A DNA stretch of 64,000 nucleotides from Rhizobium sp. (GTDB taxonomy: Bacteria; Pseudomonadota; Alphaproteobacteria; Rhizobiales; Rhizobiaceae). Under the pieces are notes generated by a model, which made no database searches, was not told where the DNA came from, and saw only the letters and a program-made list of their open reading frames with translations. The number at the start of each line of letters is the position of its first letter. The first letter of the stretch is position 1. Of the stretch, positions 35,150 to 45,724 are shown in pieces. The stretch is taken from positions 620,627-684,626 of the forward strand of contig PEKW01000006.1 in NCBI GenBank assembly GCA_002796995.1. The letters run 5' to 3'. The translations under genes and the position numbers were made by a program.

Positions 35150-36289
35150 ATGGATTTCACCCTGAGCGACCAGCAGCAGGCCTTTGTCGACATGGCGGCC
35201 GATTTTGCCGCCGAGGAGCTTGCCCCCTTTGCCCTCGACTGGGACCAGACCAAGCATTTTCCCGTCGACACGCTGAAAAAGGCCGGCAGCCTCGGCCTCG
35301 GCGCCATCTGCGTCGCCGATGACGTCGGCGGCTCCGGCCTCGGCCGGCTCGACACGGCGCTGATTATCGAGGCGCTGGCTGCCGGCTGCCCGACGGTCGC
35401 CGCCTATATCTCGATCCACAACATGTGCGCGACGATGATCGACCGCTACGGCACGCCCGAGCAGCGCGAAACCCATCTGCCCGCCCTTGCCACCATGGAC
35501 GCGCTGGCCAGCTACTGCCTGACCGAACCCGGCTGCGGCTCGGATGCGGCGGCGCTGAAGACCCGCGCGGTGCGCGACGGCGACGATTATGTGCTGACCG
35601 GCCAGAAGCAGTTCATCTCCGGCGCGGGTGCCAGCGCCCTCTATATCGTCATGGCGCGCACCGGCGAAGACGGCCCCAAGGGCATTTCCGCCTTTCTCGT
35701 ACCGGGCGACGCCAACGGGCTGACCTTCGGCGCCAACGAGAAGAAGATGGGCTGGAACGCCCAGCCGACCCGCGCCGTGATGATGGACGGAGTGCGCGTG
35801 TCTGCCGAAAACCGGCTCGGCGCCGAGGGCGACGGCTTCCGGATCGCCATGTCCGGCCTCGACGGCGGACGCCTGAACATTGCCGCCGCCTCGCTTGGCG
35901 GCGCCCAGTTCGCTTTCGACAAGGCCGTCGCCTACATGAAGGACCGCAAGGCCTTCGGCAAACCGATCGCCGAATTCCAGGCGCTGCAGTTCGAGCTCGC
36001 CGACATGGCGACCGACCTGGAATCGGCCCGCACCTTCCTGTGGCGCGCCGCAACCGCGCTCGACGATAAGGCGCCCAACGCCACCACACTCTGCGCCATG
36101 GCCAAGCGCCTCGTCACCGACCGCTGCTTCGATGTCGCCAACCGTGCCTTGCAGCTGCATGGCGGCTATGGCTATCTCGCCGAATACGGCATCGAGAAGA
36201 TCGTCCGGGACCTGCGCGTCCACCAGATCCTCGAAGGCACCAACGAAATCATGCGGGTGATCGTCGCCCGCTCGGTGATCGGCGCTTAA
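35150..36289 (+). CDS. Acyl-CoA dehydrogenase, probably isobutyryl-CoA dehydrogenase
   Basis: 379-residue FAD flavoprotein. CLTEPGCGSDAAALKT is acyl-CoA dehydrogenase signature 1, and QILEGTNEIMR the C-terminal signature with E362 as the predicted catalytic base. The start at ATG 35150 has GGAGGAGAG before it; the frame extends upstream into the repeat. It is ten bases ahead of a 3-hydroxyisobutyryl-CoA hydrolase, so the natural substrate is isobutyryl-CoA from valine, oxidised to methacrylyl-CoA. Electrons would go to ETF. The substrate assignment rests on context. Confidence 0.88.
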   Translation: MDFTLSDQQQAFVDMAADFAAEELAPFALDWDQTKHFPVDTLKKAGSLGLGAICVADDVGGSGLGRLDTALIIEALAAGCPTVAAYISIHNMCATMIDRYGTPEQRETHLPALATMDALASYCLTEPGCGSDAAALKTRAVRDGDDYVLTGQKQFISGAGASALYIVMARTGEDGPKGISAFLVPGDANGLTFGANEKKMGWNAQPTRAVMMDGVRVSAENRLGAEGDGFRIAMSGLDGGRLNIAAASLGGAQFAFDKAVAYMKDRKAFGKPIAEFQALQFELADMATDLESARTFLWRAATALDDKAPNATTLCAMAKRLVTDRCFDVANRALQLHGGYGYLAEYGIEKIVRDLRVHQILEGTNEIMRVIVARSVIGA

Positions 36290-36299
36290 GGAGACAGGC

Positions 36300-37373
36300 A
36301 TGCGCTATCTGACGACCGAACTGACCGGCGAGGAAGTTCTCACCGGCCGCACCGGCGCGCTGGGGCTGATCGCCCTCAATCGCCCGCGCATCATCAACAG
36401 CCTGTCGCTGGTCATGATCCGCCAGATCGAGACGGCACTGGACGGCTTCGAGGCCGATCCGACGATCGCAGCCGTCCTCGTCACCGGCGAGGGCGAGCGC
36501 GGCTTCTGCGCTGGCGGCGATATCCGCATGCTCTACGAAAGCGGCCGCACCGGCGATCCGGAAGCGGCGACCTTCCTGCGCGAGGAATATCGGCTGAACG
36601 GCCGCATCGGCCGTTATCCGAAGCCGTATGTCGTCATCGTCGAAGGCATCACCATGGGCGGCGGTGTGGGCCTTTCCGGCCATGCCAGCCACCGCATCGC
36701 GACCAACACGACGAAGCTCGCCATGCCGGAAACCGGCATCGGCTTCTTCCCCGATGTCGGCGCCACCTGGCTTTTGTCGCAGGCGCCGGGCGAACTCGGC
36801 ACTTATATGGGCCTGACCGGCGAGCCCATCGGCCCGGGCGACGCGATCGCCGCCGGTTTTGCCGACTGCTTCGTGCCCGCCGCAGCCCTTGTTGCGCTCG
36901 CAGAACGTCTCGCCGCCCTGCCTGCGACAGCGGACGCCGGCACGGTTTCCGATCTGATCGCTGATTTTGCCAAAACGGCGCCGGAGGGGCACTTCGCCGA
37001 ATACCGCGCGCTCATCGACCGCTGCTTCGCCTTCGACACCGTCGAGCAGATCCTGGCCGCGCTCGACGCCGAGGAGAGTGACTTCGCCGCGAAGGCCAAG
37101 GCGACCATGCTGACGAAATCTCCGACCAGCCTCAAGGTGACGCTGGCGCTGTTGCGCGCCGGCCGCACCTCGCCGGATCTCGAAACCTGCCTGGCCCGCG
37201 AGTTCGCCGCGACCGCACAGACGCTGAAGACCCCGGACTTCTACGAGGGCATCCGCGCCGCCATCATCGACAAGGACCGCAATCCGGAATGGTCACCGGC
37301 GACGCTCGACGACGTCGGCCCTGACATCGTCGAGGCCTTTCTGAAACCCCACCCGCAGCCGCTGTTCGGCTGA
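36300..37373 (+). CDS. 3-hydroxyisobutyryl-CoA hydrolase (enoyl-CoA hydratase fold)
   Basis: 357-residue crotonase-fold enzyme. FCAGGDIRMLYE (69-80) is the oxyanion-hole and CoA-binding segment; E144 and D152 in MPETGIGFFPDVGATW match the Glu/Asp pair of HIBCH, and GGGVGLSGHA is typical. It hydrolyses 3-hydroxyisobutyryl-CoA to free 3-hydroxyisobutyrate in valine degradation. The length (longer than a plain enoyl-CoA hydratase) supports HIBCH over a hydratase. It is cotranscribed with the acyl-CoA dehydrogenase. The next enzyme in the pathway, an MmsB-like dehydrogenase, is found at 55471. Confidence 0.9.
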   Translation: MRYLTTELTGEEVLTGRTGALGLIALNRPRIINSLSLVMIRQIETALDGFEADPTIAAVLVTGEGERGFCAGGDIRMLYESGRTGDPEAATFLREEYRLNGRIGRYPKPYVVIVEGITMGGGVGLSGHASHRIATNTTKLAMPETGIGFFPDVGATWLLSQAPGELGTYMGLTGEPIGPGDAIAAGFADCFVPAAALVALAERLAALPATADAGTVSDLIADFAKTAPEGHFAEYRALIDRCFAFDTVEQILAALDAEESDFAAKAKATMLTKSPTSLKVTLALLRAGRTSPDLETCLAREFAATAQTLKTPDFYEGIRAAIIDKDRNPEWSPATLDDVGPDIVEAFLKPHPQPLFG

Positions 37374-37383
37374 ACCTCCGTAG

Positions 37384-37406
37384 GCGGGCGGGCGTTGCCC
37401 GCCCGC
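37384..37406. terminator. GC hairpin between convergent genes
   Basis: GCGGGCGGGC and GCCCGCCCGC form a perfect 10-bp stem around GTT between the HIBCH and RidA stop codons. There is no U tract, so its use as a bidirectional terminator is a guess from position. Confidence 0.5.
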
Positions 37407-37434
37407 TCATGCCAAAAACCAAGCTACCCTGCCG

Positions 37435-37842
37435 TCAATCGGGAAGCCGGACGGTCATTTCCATTTCCATCTGCAGGTCGGGGCCGGCAAGGGCCGCGAC
37501 CCCGACGCCGGTGAGGCTCGGCTTGGCGCCGTCGAAGAAGGCGGTGATATGCGGCATGACCTCGCCGATACGCTCGGGCGTGAGATCCGTCATGTAGACG
37601 CGCACGATGACAATGTCCTGCGGGGCAGCACCGATCGCATCGAGAGCGGCCTTGGCATTGGCGCAGACCAGACGGGCCTGCTCGCCAAGGCAATCAGGCG
37701 CGGCTTCGCCGCCCGCCCGCCAGGCGACCTGGCCGGAAACGAAGGCAAGCCTGCCGGGCTCCATGACGCTGATCTGCGAATAGCCGAGTGCGCCCGCATC
37801 GGGCAAAGTCGGCGGGTTCAAACGGAGAAGTGTTTGTGCCAT
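37435..37842 (-). CDS. RidA-family protein
   Basis: 135-residue member of the YjgF/YER057c/UK114 (RidA) superfamily. LAFVSGQVAWRAGG and VIVRVYMTDLTPE are the family segments; the last strand MEMEMTVRLPD ends in a form without the canonical Arg-x-Glu pair (IEIEAVA) of true RidA imine deaminases, so it may belong to another Rid subgroup. GGAAGGAAGAG lies before the ATG at 37842. It is divergent from a LysR gene, a common pairing in which the regulator controls the enzyme. Confidence 0.85.
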   Translation of the reverse strand: MAQTLLRLNPPTLPDAGALGYSQISVMEPGRLAFVSGQVAWRAGGEAAPDCLGEQARLVCANAKAALDAIGAAPQDIVIVRVYMTDLTPERIGEVMPHITAFFDGAKPSLTGVGVAALAGPDLQMEMEMTVRLPD

Positions 37843-37962
37843 GTCTCTTCCTTCCTGTCGTCGTTCCGCTTCCCGGTCCAAAGCCGCCGCAAAGCACGGC
37901 CGCTATAGCCGGTTGATTGGCGAATGGGCGTCGACACAGAAGCGAACGAGCGGAGTGAGCCG

Positions 37963-38859
37963 ATGCTGCGTGCCAATCTGAACGACATCCAGGTGTTCAT
38001 GGCGGTCGTCGACGCCGGCAGTTTTATCGCCGGCGGCAAGGCGATGGGCCTGTCTCGCTCGGCGGCCGGCAAAGCCGTCATGCGCCTGGAGGACCGGCTC
38101 GATGTGCGCCTGCTTAATCGCACGACGCGCACGCTGAGCCCGACCGACGAAGGCCGGCTGCTCTATGATCGCGGATTGCAGATCCTCGCCTCGGTCGACG
38201 AGGCGGAGGCAAGCGTGGCGGGAAAGAGCGGCATGCCGCGCGGCGTGCTGAGACTGACCGTGCCAGATGCCTACGGGCGGCACGTGCTTCTTCCGATCAT
38301 CGGGAAATACCTGAAGGCCTGGCCCGACGTCCAGGTCGAGGTGAGCTTCACCGACCGCATCGCCGACATCGTCGAGGAAGGTTTTGACCTGGCGATCCGG
38401 ATCGGCGTCACCAGCGCGGATTCGAGCCTCGTCTCGCGGGTCGTCGCCCGCTGCCGGGCCATGCTCTGCGCTTCGCCCGCCTATATCGCCGCGCGGGGGG
38501 AGCCGACGGATCTCGACGATCTCGCCGCCCATGACTGCCTCGTCTTCAGCAGCCGCAACCAGCGCCAGGCTTGGCGCTTTCCCGGAGAACAGGGCGGATG
38601 GATCAAGGCGCAGGGGCGGAGCCGGTTACGGCTCGACAGCGGCGAGGCGCTGCTGGACGCCGCACGCGCCGGCCTCGGCATCGCCTTCCTCCCGGATTTC
38701 CTCGTCGCCGAGGACCTTGCAGCCGGACGTCTGCGTCGGATCCTGCCCGCGCACGGCTCCGGCGACGTGCCGATCATCGCGCTCTATCCCGACAAACGGC
38801 TGCTCGAACCCCGCGTCAGGCGCTTCATCGACCTGATGGTGGAGGAGTTGGGAACGTAA
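37963..38859 (+). CDS. LysR-family transcriptional regulator
   Basis: 298-residue regulator. The N-terminal winged helix reads DIQVFMAVVDAGSFIAGG with the recognition helix SRSAAGKAVMRLEDRL, then the usual LLNRTTRTLSPTDEG. The C-terminal part is a two-lobe effector-binding domain (GVLRLTVPDAYGRHVLLPII). It is of the CrgA/AaeR-like subgroup. GGAG lies eight bases before the ATG at 37963; the earlier ATG at 37924 has no such site. It is divergent from the RidA gene, its likely target. The inducer is unknown. Confidence 0.88.
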   Translation: MLRANLNDIQVFMAVVDAGSFIAGGKAMGLSRSAAGKAVMRLEDRLDVRLLNRTTRTLSPTDEGRLLYDRGLQILASVDEAEASVAGKSGMPRGVLRLTVPDAYGRHVLLPIIGKYLKAWPDVQVEVSFTDRIADIVEEGFDLAIRIGVTSADSSLVSRVVARCRAMLCASPAYIAARGEPTDLDDLAAHDCLVFSSRNQRQAWRFPGEQGGWIKAQGRSRLRLDSGEALLDAARAGLGIAFLPDFLVAEDLAAGRLRRILPAHGSGDVPIIALYPDKRLLEPRVRRFIDLMVEELGT

Positions 38860-38891
38860 CGTACCGGCTAACGCACGATTGGGCGATCACC

Positions 38892-39254
38892 CTATGGTGC
38901 GGGGTCGATCGCGCTGACGACCCGCGCGACGATTTCGTTCATCGTCGCAGCGTCGAGAGTCTCGATATACTGCGCGGTCTTCTGCTGGACCCTGGCCGGG
39001 ATATCGAAGCTGCGAACCTGATTGCAGACGGCAACGCCGGTCGTTTCATGACCGGAAACGACGACCGCCAGCCCGACGCTTCGGGTAAAGCCGCCTCCGC
39101 TGGTGATTGGAACCGTCATGCTGACGCCCAGCGCATTGATCTCCTTCGGCGTTATCACGACGAACCGGTGCCGGTTCATCATTTCCCGGCCGGCCACGGG
39201 ATTGGGGTCGATCCAATAGACGTCGCCGCGCTTGGGAACATTGCTGCGGACCAT
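38892..39254 (-). CDS. MazF/PemK-type mRNA interferase toxin
   Basis: 120-residue toxin of the MazF/PemK/ChpB group. The conserved start is KRGDVYWIDPNPVAGREM, with RHRFVVITPKEIN next, and the Thr/Ser strand MTVPITSGG; Arg and Thr in these segments form the RNase site in the family. VCNQVRSFDIPAR is the third typical block. It is one base overlapped with the antitoxin (TGATG), so translation is coupled. Free toxin would cleave mRNA and stop growth. Confidence 0.92.
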   Translation of the reverse strand: MVRSNVPKRGDVYWIDPNPVAGREMMNRHRFVVITPKEINALGVSMTVPITSGGGFTRSVGLAVVVSGHETTGVAVCNQVRSFDIPARVQQKTAQYIETLDAATMNEIVARVVSAIDPAP

Positions 39255-39520
39255 CAGGAAATCTCGTGCCCGACGGCATCGCCGTCCCGAGCTCCCGCCA
39301 CCTGGGCATTGAGCCCCGCCATCAGCTCCTGCCCTTCGAGCAGTTCGCTCAGGCTGTAGCGTGCCTTGCCGACCTCGACCGGCCGCGCGACCAATTCACC
39401 ATTGCTCACCGCAAGCGACATCTGGTCGCCTACCTCTATATCCAGCATCTTCAGGAGGGCCGGTGGAATGGTCATTACAGCCGCCCCGCCCTGGCGCCTG
39501 ATCTTCGTGGTGACTGCCAT
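39254..39520 (-). CDS. MazE/ChpI-type antitoxin (AbrB fold)
   Basis: 88-residue antitoxin. The N-terminal swapped-hairpin AbrB domain reads TTKIRRQGGAAVMTIPPALL (4-23), then DIEVGDQMSLAVSNGELVAR; the C-terminal half (YSLSELLEGQELMAGLNAQV) is the flexible toxin-binding tail. The start at ATG 39520 gives the exact family N-terminus. A perfect palindrome lies 18 bases upstream and is the likely autoregulatory operator. Confidence 0.9.
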   Translation of the reverse strand: MAVTTKIRRQGGAAVMTIPPALLKMLDIEVGDQMSLAVSNGELVARPVEVGKARYSLSELLEGQELMAGLNAQVAGARDGDAVGHEIS

Positions 39521-39537
39521 GCAGAACTCTCCATGCC

Positions 39538-39561
39538 TATGTGCTACATATATAGCACATA
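39538..39561. promoter_or_regulatory. Operator palindrome of the toxin-antitoxin operon
   Basis: TATGTGCTA (39538-39546) and TAGCACATA (39553-39561) are perfect 9-bp inverted arms around CATATA, just upstream of the antitoxin start. The AT-rich centre may also hold the -10 box. This is the place and symmetry expected for MazE/MazF autorepression. Confidence 0.8.
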
Positions 39562-39584
39562 GTGGCGCGACTTCAAACCGGCCC

Positions 39585-40994
39585 TCACTCGATCTCGTAA
39601 GGTGTCGCGTTCCGCACGCTGTGGTCCACAACCAGCTTGCGCTTCAGTGGCGGCACGGCGCGGCTGGTGCATTTGACCCTTTCGCAGATCCGGCAGGAAA
39701 TGCCGATCGGGTCGAAGGCGGCGCGGTTGGAGAGGTCGAGATCGTCGGCATAGACGAATTGATCGGCGTAGGAGATCTCGCAACCCAGCGCCAGGGCATA
39801 GCGCGGCTGGGCGGCGCGAAAGCCGAGCGTGCCCTTGTTGACCTGCATGGCGAGACAGAGATACCGCACCCCGTCCGGCGTCTCGGCCAGCTGGCGGATG
39901 ATCCGCCCCGGCGCCTCGAAGGCCTGATGGGCGTTCCACAAGGGACAGGCCGCGCCGAAACGGGCGAACTGCAGCCGCGCCGCGCTGTGTCGCTTGGTGA
40001 TGTTGCCGGCCCGGTCGATGCGGGCGAAGAAGATCGGCACGCCCTTCAGCCCCGGCCGCTGCAGCGTCGAAAGCCGGTGACAGACCTGCTCCAGCGAGGC
40101 GCCGAACCGGGCAGCGAGAAGCTCGATGTCGTGGCGCAGCTCGCGCGCCGCCTGGTGGAAGCTCCGATAGGGCAGGATCAACGCCCCGGCGAAATAGTTG
40201 TGCAAGCCGATGCGACAGACCTCGACGGCCTCCTCGGTGCGGAAGCCCGCCTGCTTCAGCACCTGCTCGATCGTGTCGCGGGCATGGAGCTGGGCCACCT
40301 GGATGGCGATCTGGAAATCGCGGGTCGGCGCCGAGGCGTAACGCGAGAGCGTCAGGATGCGGCTCGCCGGGTCGAAGCGGCGGATCGCCTCCTCGCCCGC
40401 ATCGCCGCGCACCACGCGCACCCCGTGGCGGCTCTCGAGGAAGCCGGCGAGCGCCGCGTAATTCTCCCCCTCCCCGAGCTTCAGCTGGCCGGCCAGGCTT
40501 TCCGCCAATATGTCGATGTCGTGGATGTAGTTGTCGACGAAGTGGAAGAAGTCGCGCACCTCGTCATAGGAGGTGGTCTCGTTCGAGGGAGCAGCGCCGA
40601 ACCGGTCGTCATAGCTCACCAGCTGTTCGCTGTTGCGACGATAGGCCTGGTGGCAGGTGATCAGCGCATGGGCGAGCCCCGGCGCGTTCTGGGTGACCAG
40701 CTTCAGTTCCTGCAGGCTCGGCGAATAGGTCTCGAACAAGGGGTCGCTCAGCGCCTCCGACAGCGCTGACAAAAGCCGGTCGTTCTGACCCGACGAAAGT
40801 TCAGTGATGTCGATGCCGAACTTCTCCGCCAGCGCCAGCAGCACCGAGGCCGAGACCGGCCGCTGGTTGTTCTCGATCTGGTTCAGATAGCTGGTGGAAA
40901 TGCCGATCTTGTCGGCAAACTGGGCCTGCGTGGCATGGCCCGCCTGCCGAATTTCGCGCACCTTGCGCCCGATGAAAAGCTTGCCGATCGCCAT
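39585..40994 (-). CDS. pccR: Short-chain fatty acyl regulator PccR
   Basis: 469-residue ScfR-family regulator. An XRE helix-turn-helix lies at the N-terminus (QAQFADKIGISTSYLNQIEN), then an IrrE/ImmA-like middle region and a C-terminal domain with a four-cysteine cluster (ISCRICERVKC and one nearby Cys) that may bind metal. In Rhodobacter sphaeroides PccR activates propionyl-CoA carboxylase genes and binds TTTGCAAA repeats; such boxes lie just upstream here. The start is the ATG at 40994; a TTG two codons earlier is an alternative. It is divergent from pccB, its expected target. Confidence 0.92.
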   Translation of the reverse strand: MAIGKLFIGRKVREIRQAGHATQAQFADKIGISTSYLNQIENNQRPVSASVLLALAEKFGIDITELSSGQNDRLLSALSEALSDPLFETYSPSLQELKLVTQNAPGLAHALITCHQAYRRNSEQLVSYDDRFGAAPSNETTSYDEVRDFFHFVDNYIHDIDILAESLAGQLKLGEGENYAALAGFLESRHGVRVVRGDAGEEAIRRFDPASRILTLSRYASAPTRDFQIAIQVAQLHARDTIEQVLKQAGFRTEEAVEVCRIGLHNYFAGALILPYRSFHQAARELRHDIELLAARFGASLEQVCHRLSTLQRPGLKGVPIFFARIDRAGNITKRHSAARLQFARFGAACPLWNAHQAFEAPGRIIRQLAETPDGVRYLCLAMQVNKGTLGFRAAQPRYALALGCEISYADQFVYADDLDLSNRAAFDPIGISCRICERVKCTSRAVPPLKRKLVVDHSVRNATPYEIE

Positions 40995-41068
40995 TTGCAA
41001 TTTCGCATTTCGCTGTTTGCAAATTCATAAATCCACAATTGCACCTGTTCAATCATTTTCTTTGCAAG
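40994..41068. promoter_or_regulatory. PccR-type TTTGCAAA boxes
   Basis: TTTGCAAT (40994-41001), TTTGCAAA (41016-41023) and TTTGCAAG (41061-41068) lie between divergent pccR and pccB. The known PccR site in R. sphaeroides is TTTGCAAA-X4-TTTGCAAA. The first box overlaps the pccR start codon, so autorepression is plausible; the third lies 58 bases before the pccB ATG. Confidence 0.75.
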
Positions 41069-41125
41069 CCCCTGCGTTTAAGGGCACAAATCACATAGGC
41101 GCCTTGCATTTTGTCGGGAGGAAGC

Positions 41126-42658
41126 ATGCTACAGATTCTGGACCAGCTCGAGGCGCGCCGCGCCGAGGCCCATCTCGGCGGCGGCCAGCGCCGCATCGAC
41201 GCCCAGCACGCCAAGGGCAAGCTGACGGCGCGCGAGCGCATCGAAGTGCTGCTCGACGAGGGCTCCTTCGAAGAATACGACATGTACGTGACGCACCGCT
41301 GCACGGACTTCGGCATGGCCGAGCAGAAGATCGCCGGCGACGGCGTGGTCACCGGCTGGGGCACGATCAACGGCCGCCAGGTCTATGTCTTCTCCCAGGA
41401 CTTCACGGTGCTCGGCGGCTCGCTGTCCGAGACCCACGCGCAGAAAATCTGCAAGATCATGGATATGGCGCTGAAGAATGGCGCGCCCGTCATCGGCCTC
41501 AATGATTCCGGCGGCGCCCGCATCCAGGAAGGCGTCGCCTCGCTTGCCGGTTATGCCGACGTGTTCAAGCGCAATGTCGATGCCTCCGGCGTCATTCCGC
41601 AGATCTCCGTCATCATGGGCCCCTGCGCCGGCGGTGCGGTCTATTCGCCGGCCATGACCGACTTCATCTTCATGGTGCGCGACAGCTCCTACATGTTCGT
41701 CACCGGCCCGGACGTGGTGAAGACCGTCACCAACGAGATCGTGACGGCCGAGGAACTCGGCGGCGCCGGCACCCATACGAAGAAGTCCTCGGTCGCCGAC
41801 GGCGCCTACGAGAACGACATCGAGGCGCTGGAACAGGTGCGCCTGCTGTTCGACTTCCTGCCGCTCAACAACCGTGAAAAACCCCCGGTCCGTCCCTTCC
41901 ACGACGACCCGGCCCGCGTCGAAGCCCGCCTCGACACGTTGATCCCGGACAGCTCCAACAAGCCCTACGACATGAAGGAGCTGATCTACGCGCTCGCCGA
42001 CGAGGGCGATTTCTTCGAGATCCAGGAAGCCTTCGCCAAGAACATCATCACCGGCTTCATCCGCATGGAAGGCCAGACGGTCGGCGTCGTCGCCAACCAG
42101 CCCATGGTGCTCGCCGGCTGCCTCGACATCGACAGCTCGCGCAAGGCCGCCCGTTTCGTCCGCTTCTGCGATGCCTTCAACATCCCGATCCTGACGCTGG
42201 TCGACGTCCCCGGCTTCCTGCCCGGCACGGCGCAGGAATATGGCGGCGTCATCAAGCACGGCGCCAAGCTCTTGTTCGCCTACAGCCAGGCCACCGTGCC
42301 GATGGTCACGCTCATCACCCGCAAGGCCTATGGCGGCGCTTACGACGTCATGGCTTCCAAGCATATCGGCGCCGACATTAATTATGCCTGGCCGACCGCC
42401 GAAATCGCCGTCATGGGCGCCAAGGGCGCGACCGAAATCCTCTACCGCTCCGAACTCGGCGACGCCGAGAAGATCGCGGCCCGCACCAAGGAATACGAGG
42501 TCAACTTCGCCAACCCGTTCAAGGCTGCCGAGCGCGGCTTTGTCGACGAGGTGATCATGCCGCATTCCTCGCGCCGCCGCATCGCCCGCGCCTTCGCCTC
42601 GCTGCGCAACAAGCAGGTCGGCACCCACTGGAAGAAACACGACACCATCCCATTGTAA
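41126..42658 (+). CDS. pccB: Propionyl-CoA carboxylase beta subunit
   Basis: 510-residue carboxyltransferase that moves CO2 from carboxybiotin to propionyl-CoA, making methylmalonyl-Co[38 protein letters not shown] and the C-terminal [20 protein letters not shown] and [16 protein letters not shown] form the two CoA/biotin sites with Gly-rich oxyanion holes. GGAGGA precedes the ATG at 41126; a few codons upstream in the same frame are not used. It leads the pcc operon and is separated from pccA by two small unknown genes. Confidence 0.95.
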   Translation: MLQILDQLEARRAEAHLGGGQRRIDAQHAKGKLTARERIEVLLDEGSFEEYDMYVTHRCTDFGMAEQKIAGDGVVTGWGTINGRQVYVFSQDFTVLGGSLSETHAQKICKIMDMALKNGAPVIGLNDSGGARIQEGVASLAGYADVFKRNVDASGVIPQISVIMGPCAGGAVYSPAMTDFIFMVRDSSYMFVTGPDVVKTVTNEIVTAEELGGAGTHTKKSSVADGAYENDIEALEQVRLLFDFLPLNNREKPPVRPFHDDPARVEARLDTLIPDSSNKPYDMKELIYALADEGDFFEIQEAFAKNIITGFIRMEGQTVGVVANQPMVLAGCLDIDSSRKAARFVRFCDAFNIPILTLVDVPGFLPGTAQEYGGVIKHGAKLLFAYSQATVPMVTLITRKAYGGAYDVMASKHIGADINYAWPTAEIAVMGAKGATEILYRSELGDAEKIAARTKEYEVNFANPFKAAERGFVDEVIMPHSSRRRIARAFASLRNKQVGTHWKKHDTIPL

Positions 42659-42671
42659 GGGGAAGACGCCC

Positions 42672-43049
42672 ATGGCCAAGACCCCCGAAATGACCAAGCA
42701 TCGCGGCTTTCCGTCCGGACTGCCGGGACACGGTCATCACTTCACCATCCGGCGACCGAACCAGAACGGGGCGACGCCGCTGAAGCCCCTGCAGCGGCTC
42801 GCCCGGCCCAACACGATCGAGCAGAAGGTCGACGCGGCCTTCCTGCACGCGCTCTGGCACCATTTCGGCGACGAACCGTTCGAACGCGGCAATCTCGATG
42901 CCGGGCGGCTGAACCTGCTGTTCGGCCGCGAGGTTATCCCGGCCGAAAGCCCGTTCGACCCGACCTCCTACCAGGCGCTGCTGCGGATCGACGAACGCGT
43001 CGGCCGCAAGAGCTTCCCGGAAGCATTCGAAGACGTGATGGAAATCTGA
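42672..43049 (+). CDS. Unknown small protein in pcc operon, paralogue 1
   Basis: 125-residue soluble protein with no signal peptide or membrane segment. It aligns along its whole length with the next gene: both share MAKxPxMxKHxGFPxGL, FTIRR, a middle ALWxHFGxEPFxRGNLD, LFGREVxPAExxFDPxSY and a C-terminal FPxAFEDxME. No motif of known catalysis is recognised. It starts 13 bases after pccB with GGGGAAG before the ATG. The position between the two subunits of propionyl-CoA carboxylase suggests an accessory or assembly role; that is inference. Confidence 0.85.
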   Translation: MAKTPEMTKHRGFPSGLPGHGHHFTIRRPNQNGATPLKPLQRLARPNTIEQKVDAAFLHALWHHFGDEPFERGNLDAGRLNLLFGREVIPAESPFDPTSYQALLRIDERVGRKSFPEAFEDVMEI

Positions 43050-43050
43050 C

Positions 43051-43089
43051 ATGGCGCCCGACGAAATCCGCAAGCGGGGTTGCTGCTGA
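43051..43089 (+). other. Possible 12-codon mini-ORF between the two paralogues
   Basis: ATG GCG CCC ... TGC TGC TGA encodes MAPDEIRKRGCC and its TGA overlaps the ATG of the next gene (TGATG). It begins one base after the previous stop codon. It may serve only to deliver ribosomes to the next start; it may also be chance. Confidence 0.2.
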
Positions 43090-43468
43090 TGGCCAAGGAC
43101 CCGCTCATGCCCAAGCACGCCGGCTTCCCGGCCGGACTGCTCGGAACCCAGTGGCAATTTACCATCCGCCGGGCCAATTCCAAGGTGACGCCGTTGAGCG
43201 CCTGGCCGCGGCACCGGACCATGGACAAGTCGGTGGCGCTCGCCGACATCGAATTCGTCCAGGCTCTCTGGCGCCATTTCGGCACGGAGCCGTTCCAGCG
43301 CGGAAACCTGGATGGCGAACGGCTCTGCCGCCTGTTCGGACGCGAAGTGCTGCCGGCGGAACGGGCCTTCGACCCTGCCTCCTATTTCGCCCTGCTGAAA
43401 CTCAATGCAAGCCTGGCGCGGAAGAATTTCCCGCAAGCCTTCGAAGACTCTATGGAAGCCGGAAAGCC

Positions 43469-43472
<4 letters not shown>
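43089..43472 (+). CDS. Unknown small protein in pcc operon, paralogue 2
   Basis: 127-residue paralogue of the preceding gene, with the same block order (GFPAGL, FTIRR, ALWRHFGTEPFQRGNLD, LFGREVLPAERAFDPASY, FPQAFEDSME). The ATG at 43089 follows AAGCGGGG and overlaps the mini-ORF stop; its own stop overlaps the pccA start (ATGA), so it is tightly coupled to pccA. The middle segment diverges most between the copies, which hints at different partners. Function unknown. Confidence 0.85.
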
Positions 43473-45475
<2,003 letters not shown>

Positions 45476-45483
45476 CCGTCCCG

Positions 45484-45702
45484 ACCTCTTCTCCCCCGCG
45501 GGGAGAAGTGCCGAGCGAATGCGAGGCGATGAGGGGGCCGCAGGCACGATGCTTCGCCCCCTCATCCGGCCCTGCGGGCCACCTTCTCCCCGTTGGGGAG
45601 AAGAACAACCAGGCCTCGCCCCGCAAGCGGGGAGACGGACGAGCCGCAGCGTTTCAATTCACTCTCCCCGCTTGCCGGGAGAGGCTCCGTGTGAGGGGCA
45701 AT
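45484..45702. repeat. RIME-like repeat cluster between pccA and the mutase gene
   Basis: CTTCTCCCCCGCGGGGAGAA (from 45487), CCCCCTCATCCGGCCCTGCG (from 45557), CCTTCTCCCCGTTGGGGAGA (from 45581), CCCCGCAAGCGGGGAGA (45619-45635) and CTCTCCCCGCTTGCCGGGAG (from 45662) repeat the modules seen elsewhere. It fills most of the 249-base gap. Confidence 0.78.
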
Positions 45703-45724
45703 GGATGTTCAGGGAGACCGATCG

